A DNA stretch of 61,070 nucleotides. It comes from Spartobacteria bacterium. GTDB lineage: Bacteria; Verrucomicrobiota; Verrucomicrobiia; Chthoniobacterales; Chthoniobacteraceae. This document shows positions 16,715 to 24,434 of this stretch, piece by piece; positions within the stretch are counted from its first letter, which is position 1, and each line of letters opens with the position of its first letter. The stretch covers positions 1 through 61,070 of the forward strand of contig JAJPJG010000026.1 of the NCBI GenBank assembly GCA_021324395.1, read 5' to 3'. Under the pieces are notes generated by a model, which did no database searches, had not been told where the DNA came from, and saw only the letters and a program-made list of their open reading frames with translations. The position numbers and the translations under genes were made by a program.

Positions 16715-18723
16715 TTGTGTTCGCTGAGTGGCAGGGAGATTTTCACGACGCCGGGCCCGCGTTCGCTCGGCTCGATTTCAATTCTGCCGCGATGATCCTC
16801 GATGATTTTTCGCGTCACGGTGAGGCCGAGACCGAGGCCGACATTACGCGTGGAGAAAAATGGCTCCTGCGCTTTTTGCGCTGTCTCGCGCGTAAAGCCA
16901 TTGCCGGTGTCGTGCACTTCCACCTGCAGGCTTGGCGAACTGGTCATCCCCTCCTCCAGGATTCGCACCGAGACGTTCGGGTCCTTCGGATTTGCCTGCA
17001 GCGCGTTGAGGATCACTTCCGAAAATGCATGCCGTAACGCTTTTTTGTCACCGGCTATCATCCAGTTTTCGGATGTTTTCGCAGGCTCGCGTTCCGGAGA
17101 TTTGCCGGTGTGATAGGAATACGCGTCGCGGAATGCTTCCGAAATTAAATCGGACACACGTATTTGATCTGCAAAATCGGTTTTGTCGCGCGCGAGAAAC
17201 ATCATTTGGTTCGCAAGCCGCGAAATGCGTTTCACTCCACTCGACAGCGCGATGGAAAGCGATTGCTGGAATTCAGGATCGTCGCCTTTTTCCAAAAGCA
17301 ATTGCTGATGCGTGGAAATCGGCACTACAGAATTTCCGATCTCATGCGCGAGATGTTCGGCCATCGCCGTGATCAAGCGCAGGTTCGACGCTTCGATTTC
17401 GAGACGCTGCGCTTTTTCCATCTGCGTGATGTCTTCGATGATGAGCAGCGCCGCATTCGGGTTCGCGGAATTTTGTGTGCGGAATGGCGAAATCGTAACC
17501 TGAAACGTGATCTCGGGCACCGCGGACAGTTGATATTTGAATGGCAAAAGCCCTGTGCCGGTTTTCATCACCGTAAACACCTTGCTGCCGAGTTCCTGCG
17601 GCAAATCGGCAAACTCGAGCTGCAGTTTGCCGCTTTTTCCCGCCAGGAAAATTCGCCGTGCCGATACGTTCGCGTGCAGCATCGCAAGCGCCGAGCTGAC
17701 GACGATGCAGCCGCTGCCGAGCGTGCCGAGAATGTCTGCGACCATGCCGTGATTCGCGACAAGCTGGTCGTGCAACCATGAATTGCGGATCGCAAGGCCA
17801 ACCTCCTCCAGCATGTGGAAAATGAGCGCGAGCTCTTCGTTTGCATAAGGCTCGCCTGTTAAACGTTCATCGAACACTGCGACGCCGATCAGCGTTTCGC
17901 GATCGAGAATCGGAATCGCGACCTGCGCGCCGAGCAATTGAAATTCCTTGATGATCTCGCGGTTGGATTGCGCTTCGGGACTCGTCGCTTTCAAAATGCG
18001 TCCCTGCCTTCGCAAACACGCGCCGATGCCCGCACCGAGCGACAATGCGAAATGCTCGAGAAACGATTGCTCGAGCCCGATCGCGCACGCCGAGCGCAGC
18101 CAGCGATCCTCCTGCGCATGCGCGCTCTCGCTCAACAAACTCGCCGGTTTGCGCAAAAAAATCACCGCACGGTTTACGCCGATGATTTCGCGGAGCAGCA
18201 GCAAAAATTGCTTCAACAGCGCCTCCGGATTTAGCGAGTGAATCAAGACGCCGGAAAAATTCCGCAATGCTTCCAGCGCGCGGAAGTGATCAGATTGTGT
18301 CGGCATCGGTCGCGACGATTGCGTCGCTTGCGGCGTAATCGCAGAGGAGCGCGATTTTTGATCCTGCTCGGCAAACGAGCGCTCCAGTAATGTGTTTAAC
18401 AGTTTTGCTCGCACCGGCTTTGCAATCACGTGCGAGATGCCGAGCATGTAAGCGTCTTCCTCCCACTCCCATTGCTTTGCGCCGGTATAAACAATAACCG
18501 GCGCATTGGGTGCAGCCTGGCGCACCTGCTCGATTGCGCGAATCGCGCGCACGTCGGTGAGTTCGACATCGAGAATCACCGCGTCTATCGCGCCGCGCGA
18601 AAGCAGCGACTCGGCTTCCCAAATATCTTCTTTTGCGATGAGCTGATACTGCGACGGATCGAGCGAGGCTTCGATCGCCGAGGCAAAAGGCGGTAGCTTG
18701 GTAAGAATTAAAACTGTTCTCAT
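16711..18723 (-). CDS. Histidine kinase with degenerate receiver and GAF domains
   Basis: A 670-residue soluble hybrid. Residues 1-120 look like a receiver, with Asp52 in 'VILDVELTD' and a Lys in 'VIAKPVRA', but the usual acidic pair after strand one is replaced by 'LTKLPP', so Mg binding and phosphorylation may be lost. A Ser/Thr/Gln-rich linker leads to a GAF domain (about 155-310), then a PAS-like segment (about 325-430), the H-box 'HLAHEIGNSVVPI', an N-box 'EVILNALQ', G1 'DTGNGF' and G2 'GLGLGLTVTRKI'. The start ATG overlaps the stop of the upstream membrane kinase by four bases (18720-18723), so the two are translationally coupled and probably work together. No DNA-binding domain is present. 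Confidence 0.9.
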   Translation of the reverse strand: MRTVLILTKLPPFASAIEASLDPSQYQLIAKEDIWEAESLLSRGAIDAVILDVELTDVRAIRAIEQVRQAAPNAPVIVYTGAKQWEWEEDAYMLGISHVIAKPVRAKLLNTLLERSFAEQDQKSRSSAITPQATQSSRPMPTQSDHFRALEALRNFSGVLIHSLNPEALLKQFLLLLREIIGVNRAVIFLRKPASLLSESAHAQEDRWLRSACAIGLEQSFLEHFALSLGAGIGACLRRQGRILKATSPEAQSNREIIKEFQLLGAQVAIPILDRETLIGVAVFDERLTGEPYANEELALIFHMLEEVGLAIRNSWLHDQLVANHGMVADILGTLGSGCIVVSSALAMLHANVSARRIFLAGKSGKLQLEFADLPQELGSKVFTVMKTGTGLLPFKYQLSAVPEITFQVTISPFRTQNSANPNAALLIIEDITQMEKAQRLEIEASNLRLITAMAEHLAHEIGNSVVPISTHQQLLLEKGDDPEFQQSLSIALSSGVKRISRLANQMMFLARDKTDFADQIRVSDLISEAFRDAYSYHTGKSPEREPAKTSENWMIAGDKKALRHAFSEVILNALQANPKDPNVSVRILEEGMTSSPSLQVEVHDTGNGFTRETAQKAQEPFFSTRNVGLGLGLTVTRKIIEDHRGRIEIEPSERGPGVVKISLPLSEHN

Positions 18724-20882
18724 TGAGCTATTACGGCGGGCGTGACCTGTTTAACTTGTCTGCTCGGTAAATCAATCTGAACCGTCGTGCCTTTGCCCAG
18801 TTGGCTGAAAACATTCAGATTGCCGCTGTGCAGGTTTACGATTTTGCGGCAGATGGCGAGACCGAGGCCGAATCCGCGCTCGTGATCACCACGATCTCCC
18901 CGGTCCTTGGTCGTAAAATACGGTGTAAAAATGCGGTCGAGATTTTCTTTTTTAATACCTTCGCCCCGGTCGACTACCCGCACGCGCAACCAGTCGCGAG
19001 TAGCTTCGGTCTTCACGAGCTTCACAAGCTCGACACGAATGGTCGACCCTTCCGGTGACGCGTCGATGGCGTTCGCAATGATGTTTGCGATCAAACGTTG
19101 GATAAGCACTTCGTCCATTTCGACGAGGACTTCGCCGGGCGTATCGGAAACGACATTGATTTGCTTTTTCGCGCGACGCGCAGCGGTGAGATCGACTGCT
19201 TGCGCGATCTGCATGTCGAGCCGGCCGAGTTGAAAATCAGGCCGCAGATTTTCGGAAAAGAAAAGCGACTCGCGCACATAGGCGCGCATTGTTTTGATGT
19301 TGCGTAGAGCTACCGGCAATAACTCGTCGGTTAAATCTTCAGTCGAGACACCTTCGCTGACGAGTTGCAGCAATGTCCAGATGGGTGTGAGAAGGTTGTT
19401 AAGATCATGGGCCATTCCGCGGGACATACGACCTAGTAATTCCAATTCCTGCTGATGCTGGATTTGGTTCTTAAGACGAATCTGGTTGATGACCAGGCTA
19501 AGGTTTTTGACCAACAACACCATCAAGCTAATGTCGGTCGCAGTGTAAGGATCGCCGCTTGTCTTCGAGCCGATAAGCATTAGCCCAAATGGCTCGTCCT
19601 CCCACACGAAAGGAAAGCAAAACTCGGCATCGAAACGCTTGAGCGATTCACGGGCTGCCTGCTCGATGTGTGCAGTCGTGCGAGTGCTATAGAGGAAATT
19701 AAATGCGAGATACTCCGCGCCCGTGGATTGAAAGAACTCGAAGACGGGCGAATCGACGCGCAGTTCCGGAAATTGCTCCTGCGGACGTTCCGGATGAGAA
19801 TGAAACAAGCTAAATACGCGGGTCGTTTCATCAAAGAGAATGATCTCATAGCTACGCAGCTTGAGAGTCTTCGTCATCATCTCATGCAGGTCGCTCATGA
19901 GTAAGTCGGTGTCGGTATACCACTGCATCGAGTTAATGAAGCTGCTGATTTGGTCCTGATATTCGAGCTTGTCTCCAAGGATGCGCTTTTCCACACCTTC
20001 CCCGCCGGAACCGAACAATCTCGGAAAGAAAACTGAAGCGATAAGTCCGCTCAAAAGCAGGATAACTAACGTGCTAAAAAACGAGACGGCGTTGTATTGA
20101 CTGGGCGCAAAGAGAGTAACTCCGAGCAACAAACTCAGGCCAATAAGAAACAGAAAACCAAGTCGTATACCGTGCGCGACAATTTTGCTGACTGCGACGT
20201 GGACATCAAGCAACTGGTGTTGCAGCACACTGTAAGCGACCATGATTCCGTAGAAATTCGCCGCAAGGCTGCCGTATGGGTAGACGTTTACGTTAGTGAA
20301 AGGATAATGAACGATTCCCATGATCGGCAGGATGTCGTTATTGCCGAGCACAGCCAGCATCGACTGCGCAAGGATCATCATATCGATACGGCGACGGTGC
20401 AGCATACCTAGCTGCCGGCGTTTTCTAAAAAGGATATACAAAGACGCAAACGCGAGCCCAAATGAGGCTGCAAAGAGATAGTAAATAGGCCCCGCGACTG
20501 CATACCAACCCGCGCTGCCGAGATATTGAACGTCCTTAACGAAGTAAGGAGTCAGGTCACTTAGCGCCAGCAACCCTTGGATAACGTAAAGACTGTAGAT
20601 CCATTTACCGAAGCGGATGCCGGCAATGATGAGCGATAGGTGGAAAAATAGAGCTATCCCAAAGCAAAGCCCAAAGTGCAACTCGCGCGCCCAGAACAGA
20701 GCCATCGGCGCATCTTTAACTACAAAGAGATAGAACGACCCGAGATTCCAGTTTGCGATGGAGATGCCTAGAAAGAAGTAGACGCGGTTTGCGCGAGAGC
20801 GGACATTGCAGCTAAGAACAAAAATCGCGAGAAACAGGTTACAAATGCAACCCATAAGCGGAATGAACGACGCGAAGTTCAT
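18720..20882 (-). CDS. Multi-pass membrane histidine kinase with GAF domain
   Basis: A 720-residue kinase. The first 300 residues contain about eight to nine hydrophobic segments, resembling the '7TM' sensory input of PrsK-like and other membrane kinases. A GAF-like domain (about 315-465) follows, then the H-box 'MSRGMAHDLNNLLTPI', a dimerisation segment, and a HATPase with 'IIANAIDASP', 'DRGEGI' and 'GFGLGLAICRKI'. The receiver partner may be the next gene, whose ATG lies in this gene's stop. Its own ATG overlaps the FabF-like stop by four bases (20879-20882). Codon use is slightly more relaxed than in flanking genes. A lipid or redox signal is conceivable from context but is not shown by the sequence. 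Confidence 0.9.
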   Translation of the reverse strand: MNFASFIPLMGCICNLFLAIFVLSCNVRSRANRVYFFLGISIANWNLGSFYLFVVKDAPMALFWARELHFGLCFGIALFFHLSLIIAGIRFGKWIYSLYVIQGLLALSDLTPYFVKDVQYLGSAGWYAVAGPIYYLFAASFGLAFASLYILFRKRRQLGMLHRRRIDMMILAQSMLAVLGNNDILPIMGIVHYPFTNVNVYPYGSLAANFYGIMVAYSVLQHQLLDVHVAVSKIVAHGIRLGFLFLIGLSLLLGVTLFAPSQYNAVSFFSTLVILLLSGLIASVFFPRLFGSGGEGVEKRILGDKLEYQDQISSFINSMQWYTDTDLLMSDLHEMMTKTLKLRSYEIILFDETTRVFSLFHSHPERPQEQFPELRVDSPVFEFFQSTGAEYLAFNFLYSTRTTAHIEQAARESLKRFDAEFCFPFVWEDEPFGLMLIGSKTSGDPYTATDISLMVLLVKNLSLVINQIRLKNQIQHQQELELLGRMSRGMAHDLNNLLTPIWTLLQLVSEGVSTEDLTDELLPVALRNIKTMRAYVRESLFFSENLRPDFQLGRLDMQIAQAVDLTAARRAKKQINVVSDTPGEVLVEMDEVLIQRLIANIIANAIDASPEGSTIRVELVKLVKTEATRDWLRVRVVDRGEGIKKENLDRIFTPYFTTKDRGDRGDHERGFGLGLAICRKIVNLHSGNLNVFSQLGKGTTVQIDLPSRQVKQVTPAVIAQ

Positions 20883-22135
20883 GCCGGATACTTTCGCAAA
20901 AGGAGGCAGGATGTTTTGCCCCCGAAACCACTGTTAAGGCTCATCACGCTATCGACTGGATAATGACGCGATGAGCCCGTGACAAAGTCCAGATCGCACT
21001 CCGGACGAGGGCGCGTGAGGTTCAAAGTCATCGGAATCGCTTCATTCTTGATAGCAAGCGCGCAGATCACGGTTTCCATTGCTCCGGCCGCGGCCAAGGG
21101 ATGTCCGGTGACCGGCTTTGTAGAACTGACAGCCAGTTGCCGCACGTGATTGCCGAAGAAATTCTTGATAGCTCTTACTTCAGCCAGGTCATTCGGTTCA
21201 TTCGCGGTGCCGTGGACGTTAACATATTGCACACGCGAAGCTTCGAGCCGGGCCTGGCGCAAACACTTTTCCATCGCGCGCTTGATTCCAATTCCGTCCG
21301 GATGCGGAGCCATCGGATGATAAGCCTCGCAGCTTCGGCCATGGCCTGAAACTTCTGCGTAGATTTTAGCGCCGCGATGTAAAGCATGGGTTAGCTCTTC
21401 GAGAACTACAAAAGCTCCGCCTTCACCCATCACAAAGCCATCGGCTTCTACATCAAATGGCTTCATCGCTTTCTTGGGGTCGCCGGTAGCTCTCGTCATC
21501 GCGCGGCTTTGGCTGAAGCCATAAAAAATCGTGTCCACCAGCGGAGCTTCCGAGCCACCGGCCAGCATCACATCGACATCTTCGTTTTGGATCATGCTTT
21601 TTGCATAACCCATGACGTCATTGCCGGACGCGCTGCTGGAACTGCAGGTAATCGCATGCCCTTTGATGCCGAGAGTATTCGCAATCTCCGCACTGCCACT
21701 GCCGACATAGCCACTAATCATGAATGATGGACTTATCGACCTATAACCTTTCGCAATGATTGCATCCTTGCCTTTGTAAGCCGACTCGACATTGCTCAGC
21801 GACGAACCTTCGACCACTCCGGTGCGATCCGGATCGATCAACGAAAAGTCGATACTCGCATCGGACATAGCGAGTCGCGCTGCTGCGACGCTATATTGCA
21901 ACGAACGCTCGAGCCGCTTCGCGGCTTTTACGTCCATATAGTCCTTTGCGTCGAAATTTTTGATTTCGCAGGCGAACTTGCTTGGGATCGGCTTCACATC
22001 GAAGCGCGTCACGTAGTCCGCGGCGCTTTGCCCATCGCGCACCGACTTCCAAAAGCTATCCAAATCGAGCCCGTTCGGCGCGATCACTCCCATACCGGTA
22101 ATGACCACGCGCCTTTGGTCGGAATAGAAATTCAT
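20879..22135 (-). CDS. Beta-ketoacyl-ACP synthase, FabF-like
   Basis: A condensing enzyme that would extend an acyl chain on acyl carrier protein. From the ATG at 22133-22135 it has 418 residues, close to FabF. The catalytic triad is Cys164 in 'AITCSSSSASG', His308 in 'NVHGTANEPND' and His345 in 'STKPVTGHPLAAAG', with Lys340. The stretch around Cys164 ('CSSSSASG') and the second motif differ from housekeeping FabF, so it may be a specialised synthase, for example for an unusual lipid or aryl polyene. An in-frame upstream ATG at 22249 would overlap the HIT gene by over 100 bp and add a non-conserved, Cys-rich tail, so it was not chosen. No acyl carrier protein gene lies nearby. Confidence 0.88.
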   Translation of the reverse strand: MNFYSDQRRVVITGMGVIAPNGLDLDSFWKSVRDGQSAADYVTRFDVKPIPSKFACEIKNFDAKDYMDVKAAKRLERSLQYSVAAARLAMSDASIDFSLIDPDRTGVVEGSSLSNVESAYKGKDAIIAKGYRSISPSFMISGYVGSGSAEIANTLGIKGHAITCSSSSASGNDVMGYAKSMIQNEDVDVMLAGGSEAPLVDTIFYGFSQSRAMTRATGDPKKAMKPFDVEADGFVMGEGGAFVVLEELTHALHRGAKIYAEVSGHGRSCEAYHPMAPHPDGIGIKRAMEKCLRQARLEASRVQYVNVHGTANEPNDLAEVRAIKNFFGNHVRQLAVSSTKPVTGHPLAAAGAMETVICALAIKNEAIPMTLNLTRPRPECDLDFVTGSSRHYPVDSVMSLNSGFGGKTSCLLLRKYPA

Positions 22136-22136
22136 A

Positions 22137-22475
22137 CTAGCCGGGTGGCCATTGCAACTGGCGCTGACCCAGCAAATGAATGTGCAAATGCGGCACCGAT
22201 TCGCCGGCGTCCGGGCCATGATTGATGACAAGTCGATAGCCGCTTTCAAATACGCTGAGCTTGCGCGCTATTTCTTTTGACGCGAGTAGCATTCGACCGA
22301 GCAACTCCGCGTCGGCTTCCGATGTCTCGCCAATCCGCGGAATCGCGCGTTTCGGAACGATCAGCACGTGAACCGGCGCTTGTGGGTTGGCGTCGTGAAA
22401 CGCGATAAAGTCGTCGGTCTCGTGGACGATTTTTGCCGGAATTTCGCGATGAATGATTTTCTCGAAAATCGTCAT
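22137..22475 (-). CDS. HIT-family (HINT-like) nucleotide-binding hydrolase
   Basis: A complete 112-residue histidine-triad protein, the normal size for a HINT-type nucleoside phosphoramidase. It opens with 'MTIFEKIIHREIPAKIV' and ends with the active-site 'HLHIHLLG' (His-x-His-x-His) near residues 95-101. 'NHGPDAGESVPHLHIH' is the family's C-terminal signature. It likely hydrolyses AMP-linked amines in the cytoplasm. The gene lies three bases after the stop of the ATP-cone-like gene and one base before the FabF-like start, within a tightly packed operon headed by nrdR. Its functional link to neighbours is unclear. Confidence 0.92.
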   Translation of the reverse strand: MTIFEKIIHREIPAKIVHETDDFIAFHDANPQAPVHVLIVPKRAIPRIGETSEADAELLGRMLLASKEIARKLSVFESGYRLVINHGPDAGESVPHLHIHLLGQRQLQWPPG

Positions 22476-22478
22476 GTT

Positions 22479-23036
22479 TCAGGAAAGCGAACAGATCAGT
22501 TGATCATTCGGATTGGCGCTCATCTGTTCGCGGACGAACGTGACGATTTCACTACGCAGCACATCGCAGTCGCGGCTCCAGACTTTCTTTCCGCGCAATT
22601 GTTTAACGCAGCGTTCCAAGCCGAAAATTTCGCAGTAGGTCGTTTTTGCGGCGATGGCGGAATTCATTGTGCGACCGAGTAGCTCAAAGAATGCCAACTC
22701 GTAACCAAACCCCGCGGCGTGAACGAGTTCCGGCAGCGAAATTTTCACTGGCGGTGGTTCGGGCACAAAATGCGTAGCGACTTCCGCGTAACCGATTACT
22801 TGTAAAACAGCTTGCACTGCTTTTGACAAACGCGGCACGGCAACGACCGGCGCATCGAACCGCTGGCGCAAATAACTCGTCACGCTCTCGGCGACGTGTT
22901 CGGCGAGCCACCACTGCGGATAACCGGCTTTGTGCGCGGCCTGCACGAGCGAACGCACCAGCCAGCCGCGCTCGAAAGCGGCGACCGCGCCGCAGTTGAA
23001 TTTTACGAGTGGCAGATCGTCACGAAAGGCAATCAT
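22479..23036 (-). CDS. Uncharacterised protein with degenerate ATP-cone-like domain
   Basis: This 185-residue protein was not recognised as a named family. Residues about 20-90 have the spacing of an ATP-cone: a helix 'LVRSLVQAAHKAGYPQWWLAEHV', then 'SVTSYLRQRF', then 'LSKAVQAVLQVIGYAEVATHF'. This is the helix order that binds nucleotides in NrdR and ribonucleotide reductases. The canonical basic 'K-R-D/N-G' opening is missing, replaced by 'LPLVKFNCGAVAAF', so nucleotide binding is uncertain. The C-terminal 90 residues hold several Cys (near 134, 142 and 156) and no known motif. Its ATG overlaps the nrdR stop by four bases (23033-23036), strongly suggesting a joint function. The ATP-cone reading is inference from pattern only. 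Confidence 0.8.
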   Translation of the reverse strand: MIAFRDDLPLVKFNCGAVAAFERGWLVRSLVQAAHKAGYPQWWLAEHVAESVTSYLRQRFDAPVVAVPRLSKAVQAVLQVIGYAEVATHFVPEPPPVKISLPELVHAAGFGYELAFFELLGRTMNSAIAAKTTYCEIFGLERCVKQLRGKKVWSRDCDVLRSEIVTFVREQMSANPNDQLICSLS

Positions 23037-23521
23037 TTGAATAGCTCCGGTTGCAACACATTCGATTTTGGGCGCTTTTCCAGCGACTGGATTTCATCGA
23101 TGAATTCACCGATGTCTTGGAAATGGCGATAGACGGAGGCGTAGCGGACGTATGCGACTTCATCGAGCTCGTGCAATTTTTCCATGACCTTTGCGCCTAT
23201 AACGCTCGATGGAATTTCGCGCGGGTAGTTGGTCTCCAGATCGTGGATGATTTCCTCGACGATTTTTTCGAGTTGCTCCATTGAAATCGGTCGCTTCTCG
23301 CACGCTTTGCTGACGCCGCTGAGGAGCTTGTGCCGGTCAAACGGCTCGCCGCGTCCGTCGCGTTTGATGACACGGATGTCCGCTCGCTCGATTTGCTCGT
23401 AGGTCGTGAAGCGGAATTCGCAGACGATGCACTCCCGACGACGGCGTATGGAGTAGCCATCTTTGGATAATCGGGAATCGATTACTTTGTCTTCGATCCC
23501 ACCACACTTGGGACAGCGCAT
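23033..23521 (-). CDS. nrdR: Transcriptional repressor of ribonucleotide reductase genes
   Basis: NrdR senses ATP/dATP and represses ribonucleotide reductase operons. The 162-residue protein has the N-terminal zinc ribbon with Cys3, Cys6, Cys31 and Cys34 ('MRCPKCGG', 'RRRECIVC'), then the ATP-cone from about residue 48 ('IRVIKRDGRGEPFDRHKL') to 'VAYVRYASVYRHFQDIGEFIDEI', a nearly invariant NrdR ending. The ATG at 23519-23521 begins the zinc ribbon. It is the first gene of a minus-strand operon continuing through the ATP-cone-like, HIT, FabF-like and kinase genes. A perfect palindrome matching the NrdR-box core lies 33-46 bp upstream, so self-regulation is likely. No ribonucleotide reductase gene is in the window. 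Confidence 0.96.
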   Translation of the reverse strand: MRCPKCGGIEDKVIDSRLSKDGYSIRRRRECIVCEFRFTTYEQIERADIRVIKRDGRGEPFDRHKLLSGVSKACEKRPISMEQLEKIVEEIIHDLETNYPREIPSSVIGAKVMEKLHELDEVAYVRYASVYRHFQDIGEFIDEIQSLEKRPKSNVLQPELFK

Positions 23522-23553
23522 GGGGTTATAATTTCTAAATCACAGCTTTTAAC

Positions 23554-23567
23554 CACAATATATTGTG
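23554..23567. promoter_or_regulatory. Putative NrdR box upstream of nrdR
   Basis: CACAATATATTGTG is a perfect 14-bp palindrome that fits the core of the published NrdR-box consensus (CwATATaTwG). It sits 33 bases upstream of the nrdR start codon in a 112-bp intergenic region. NrdR boxes usually occur in pairs. The best partner seen here is a half-match CACAATT at 23597-23603, about four helical turns away, so the second box is weak. Confidence 0.6.
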
Positions 23568-23613
23568 CCGTCAATGCTCCGCTATAAGAAAAATACCACA
23601 ATTTCTCGCCCGC

Positions 23614-23626
23614 TCCACATTGTGGA
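23614..23626. promoter_or_regulatory. Short perfect inverted repeat near the end of the TIM-barrel gene
   Basis: TCCACA and TGTGGA flank a single T, giving a 13-base inverted repeat in the nrdR upstream region, just after the stop of the TIM-barrel gene. It shares the CACA/TGTG half-sites of the NrdR-like palindrome at 23554-23567. It may be a degenerate second operator or a short terminator stem for the TIM-barrel gene. Confidence 0.25.
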
Positions 23627-23633
23627 ACGTCGC

Positions 23634-24431
23634 TCAGTGCGCGCAGCTTTGTGCAAACGCGGCTTCGCCGATCGCCTCGTCGAGCGCTTGTGCGAGGTCA
23701 AACTCATCGACTTTGCAAATGCCGGCCGGGACAAATTCGATCGACGCGCTCATAAGCGGCAGCGCGCCGATGATTTCACGCCAGCGAATCACGCCGTCGG
23801 CCAATCTCGTAAATGTTGCCACGTCATTTGGCGCGCGATTTTGCAGGTGCAAATGCCGGATGAATGGACGCTGAATCACGAATTGGCGTTTCGTCTTTTC
23901 GTCCTCGAAAAATGTCGGCTGAAAAAGTAGCCCCACATTTTCGCAGGCGATGGAATTGAGCGCGGCGACGACGACTTCCGGCTCATCGGCGAGCGAACCG
24001 TCGTGGGTTTCGAGCAAAAACTCGATGTCCGGCGCGCTGCTTACGAGGTTGCGAACGCGTTCGACGAAGCTTTCGATTCGCGCCTTGTCGTCAAGCGGAA
24101 TGCCAGGACCGGGAAAGAGACGCACTTTTTTAAAACCAAAGGTCCGCACGCGCCGTAAAAGCTCGGCCGATTCGTGCTCAAAAACATCGGGCGCTGCTTT
24201 GGCCAGGTCGAAATACGAACTCAAAATCACGGGCTCGAGTTGGTGCTCGGCGAAGACCTCGCGGACCGCATTTTCGTCCGCAGCGTAGGTCAGATGCGGC
24301 TCGAAGATTTCGAGTTTTTTAAACGGCGTTTTGTCTGCGATTTGCGGCAATAGATCAACGATCGGTTGCGAAACCCGTTGCGGTGTCCAGCGCGCCGGTT
24401 CAAGCGCAATGGTGTGAAGCAAAATATCCAT
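23634..24431 (-). CDS. Sugar phosphate isomerase/epimerase-like TIM-barrel protein
   Basis: A 265-residue cytoplasmic protein with the pattern of the xylose-isomerase-like TIM barrel: 'KKLEIFEPHLTY' near residue 40, 'KKVRLFPGPGIP' near 100-112, 'EFLLETHDGSLADEP' (metal-ligand Glu and His) near 137-151, and 'RHLHLQNRAPND' near 193-204. These conserved acidic and His positions usually bind a divalent metal for isomerase or epimerase chemistry. It is the last gene of a cluster with an ABC exporter, an acyltransferase and a glycosyltransferase, and follows the glycosyltransferase stop by three bases, so it may prepare or modify a sugar used there. The actual substrate cannot be read from the sequence. 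Confidence 0.82.
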   Translation of the reverse strand: MDILLHTIALEPARWTPQRVSQPIVDLLPQIADKTPFKKLEIFEPHLTYAADENAVREVFAEHQLEPVILSSYFDLAKAAPDVFEHESAELLRRVRTFGFKKVRLFPGPGIPLDDKARIESFVERVRNLVSSAPDIEFLLETHDGSLADEPEVVVAALNSIACENVGLLFQPTFFEDEKTKRQFVIQRPFIRHLHLQNRAPNDVATFTRLADGVIRWREIIGALPLMSASIEFVPAGICKVDEFDLAQALDEAIGEAAFAQSCAH

Positions 24432-24434
24432 GCG

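Noticed and set aside
22136..22249. An upstream start for the FabF-like gene
   Set aside because: It would overlap the HIT gene by over 100 bp and add a Cys-rich tail not seen in condensing enzymes; the ATG at 22135 fits the family.
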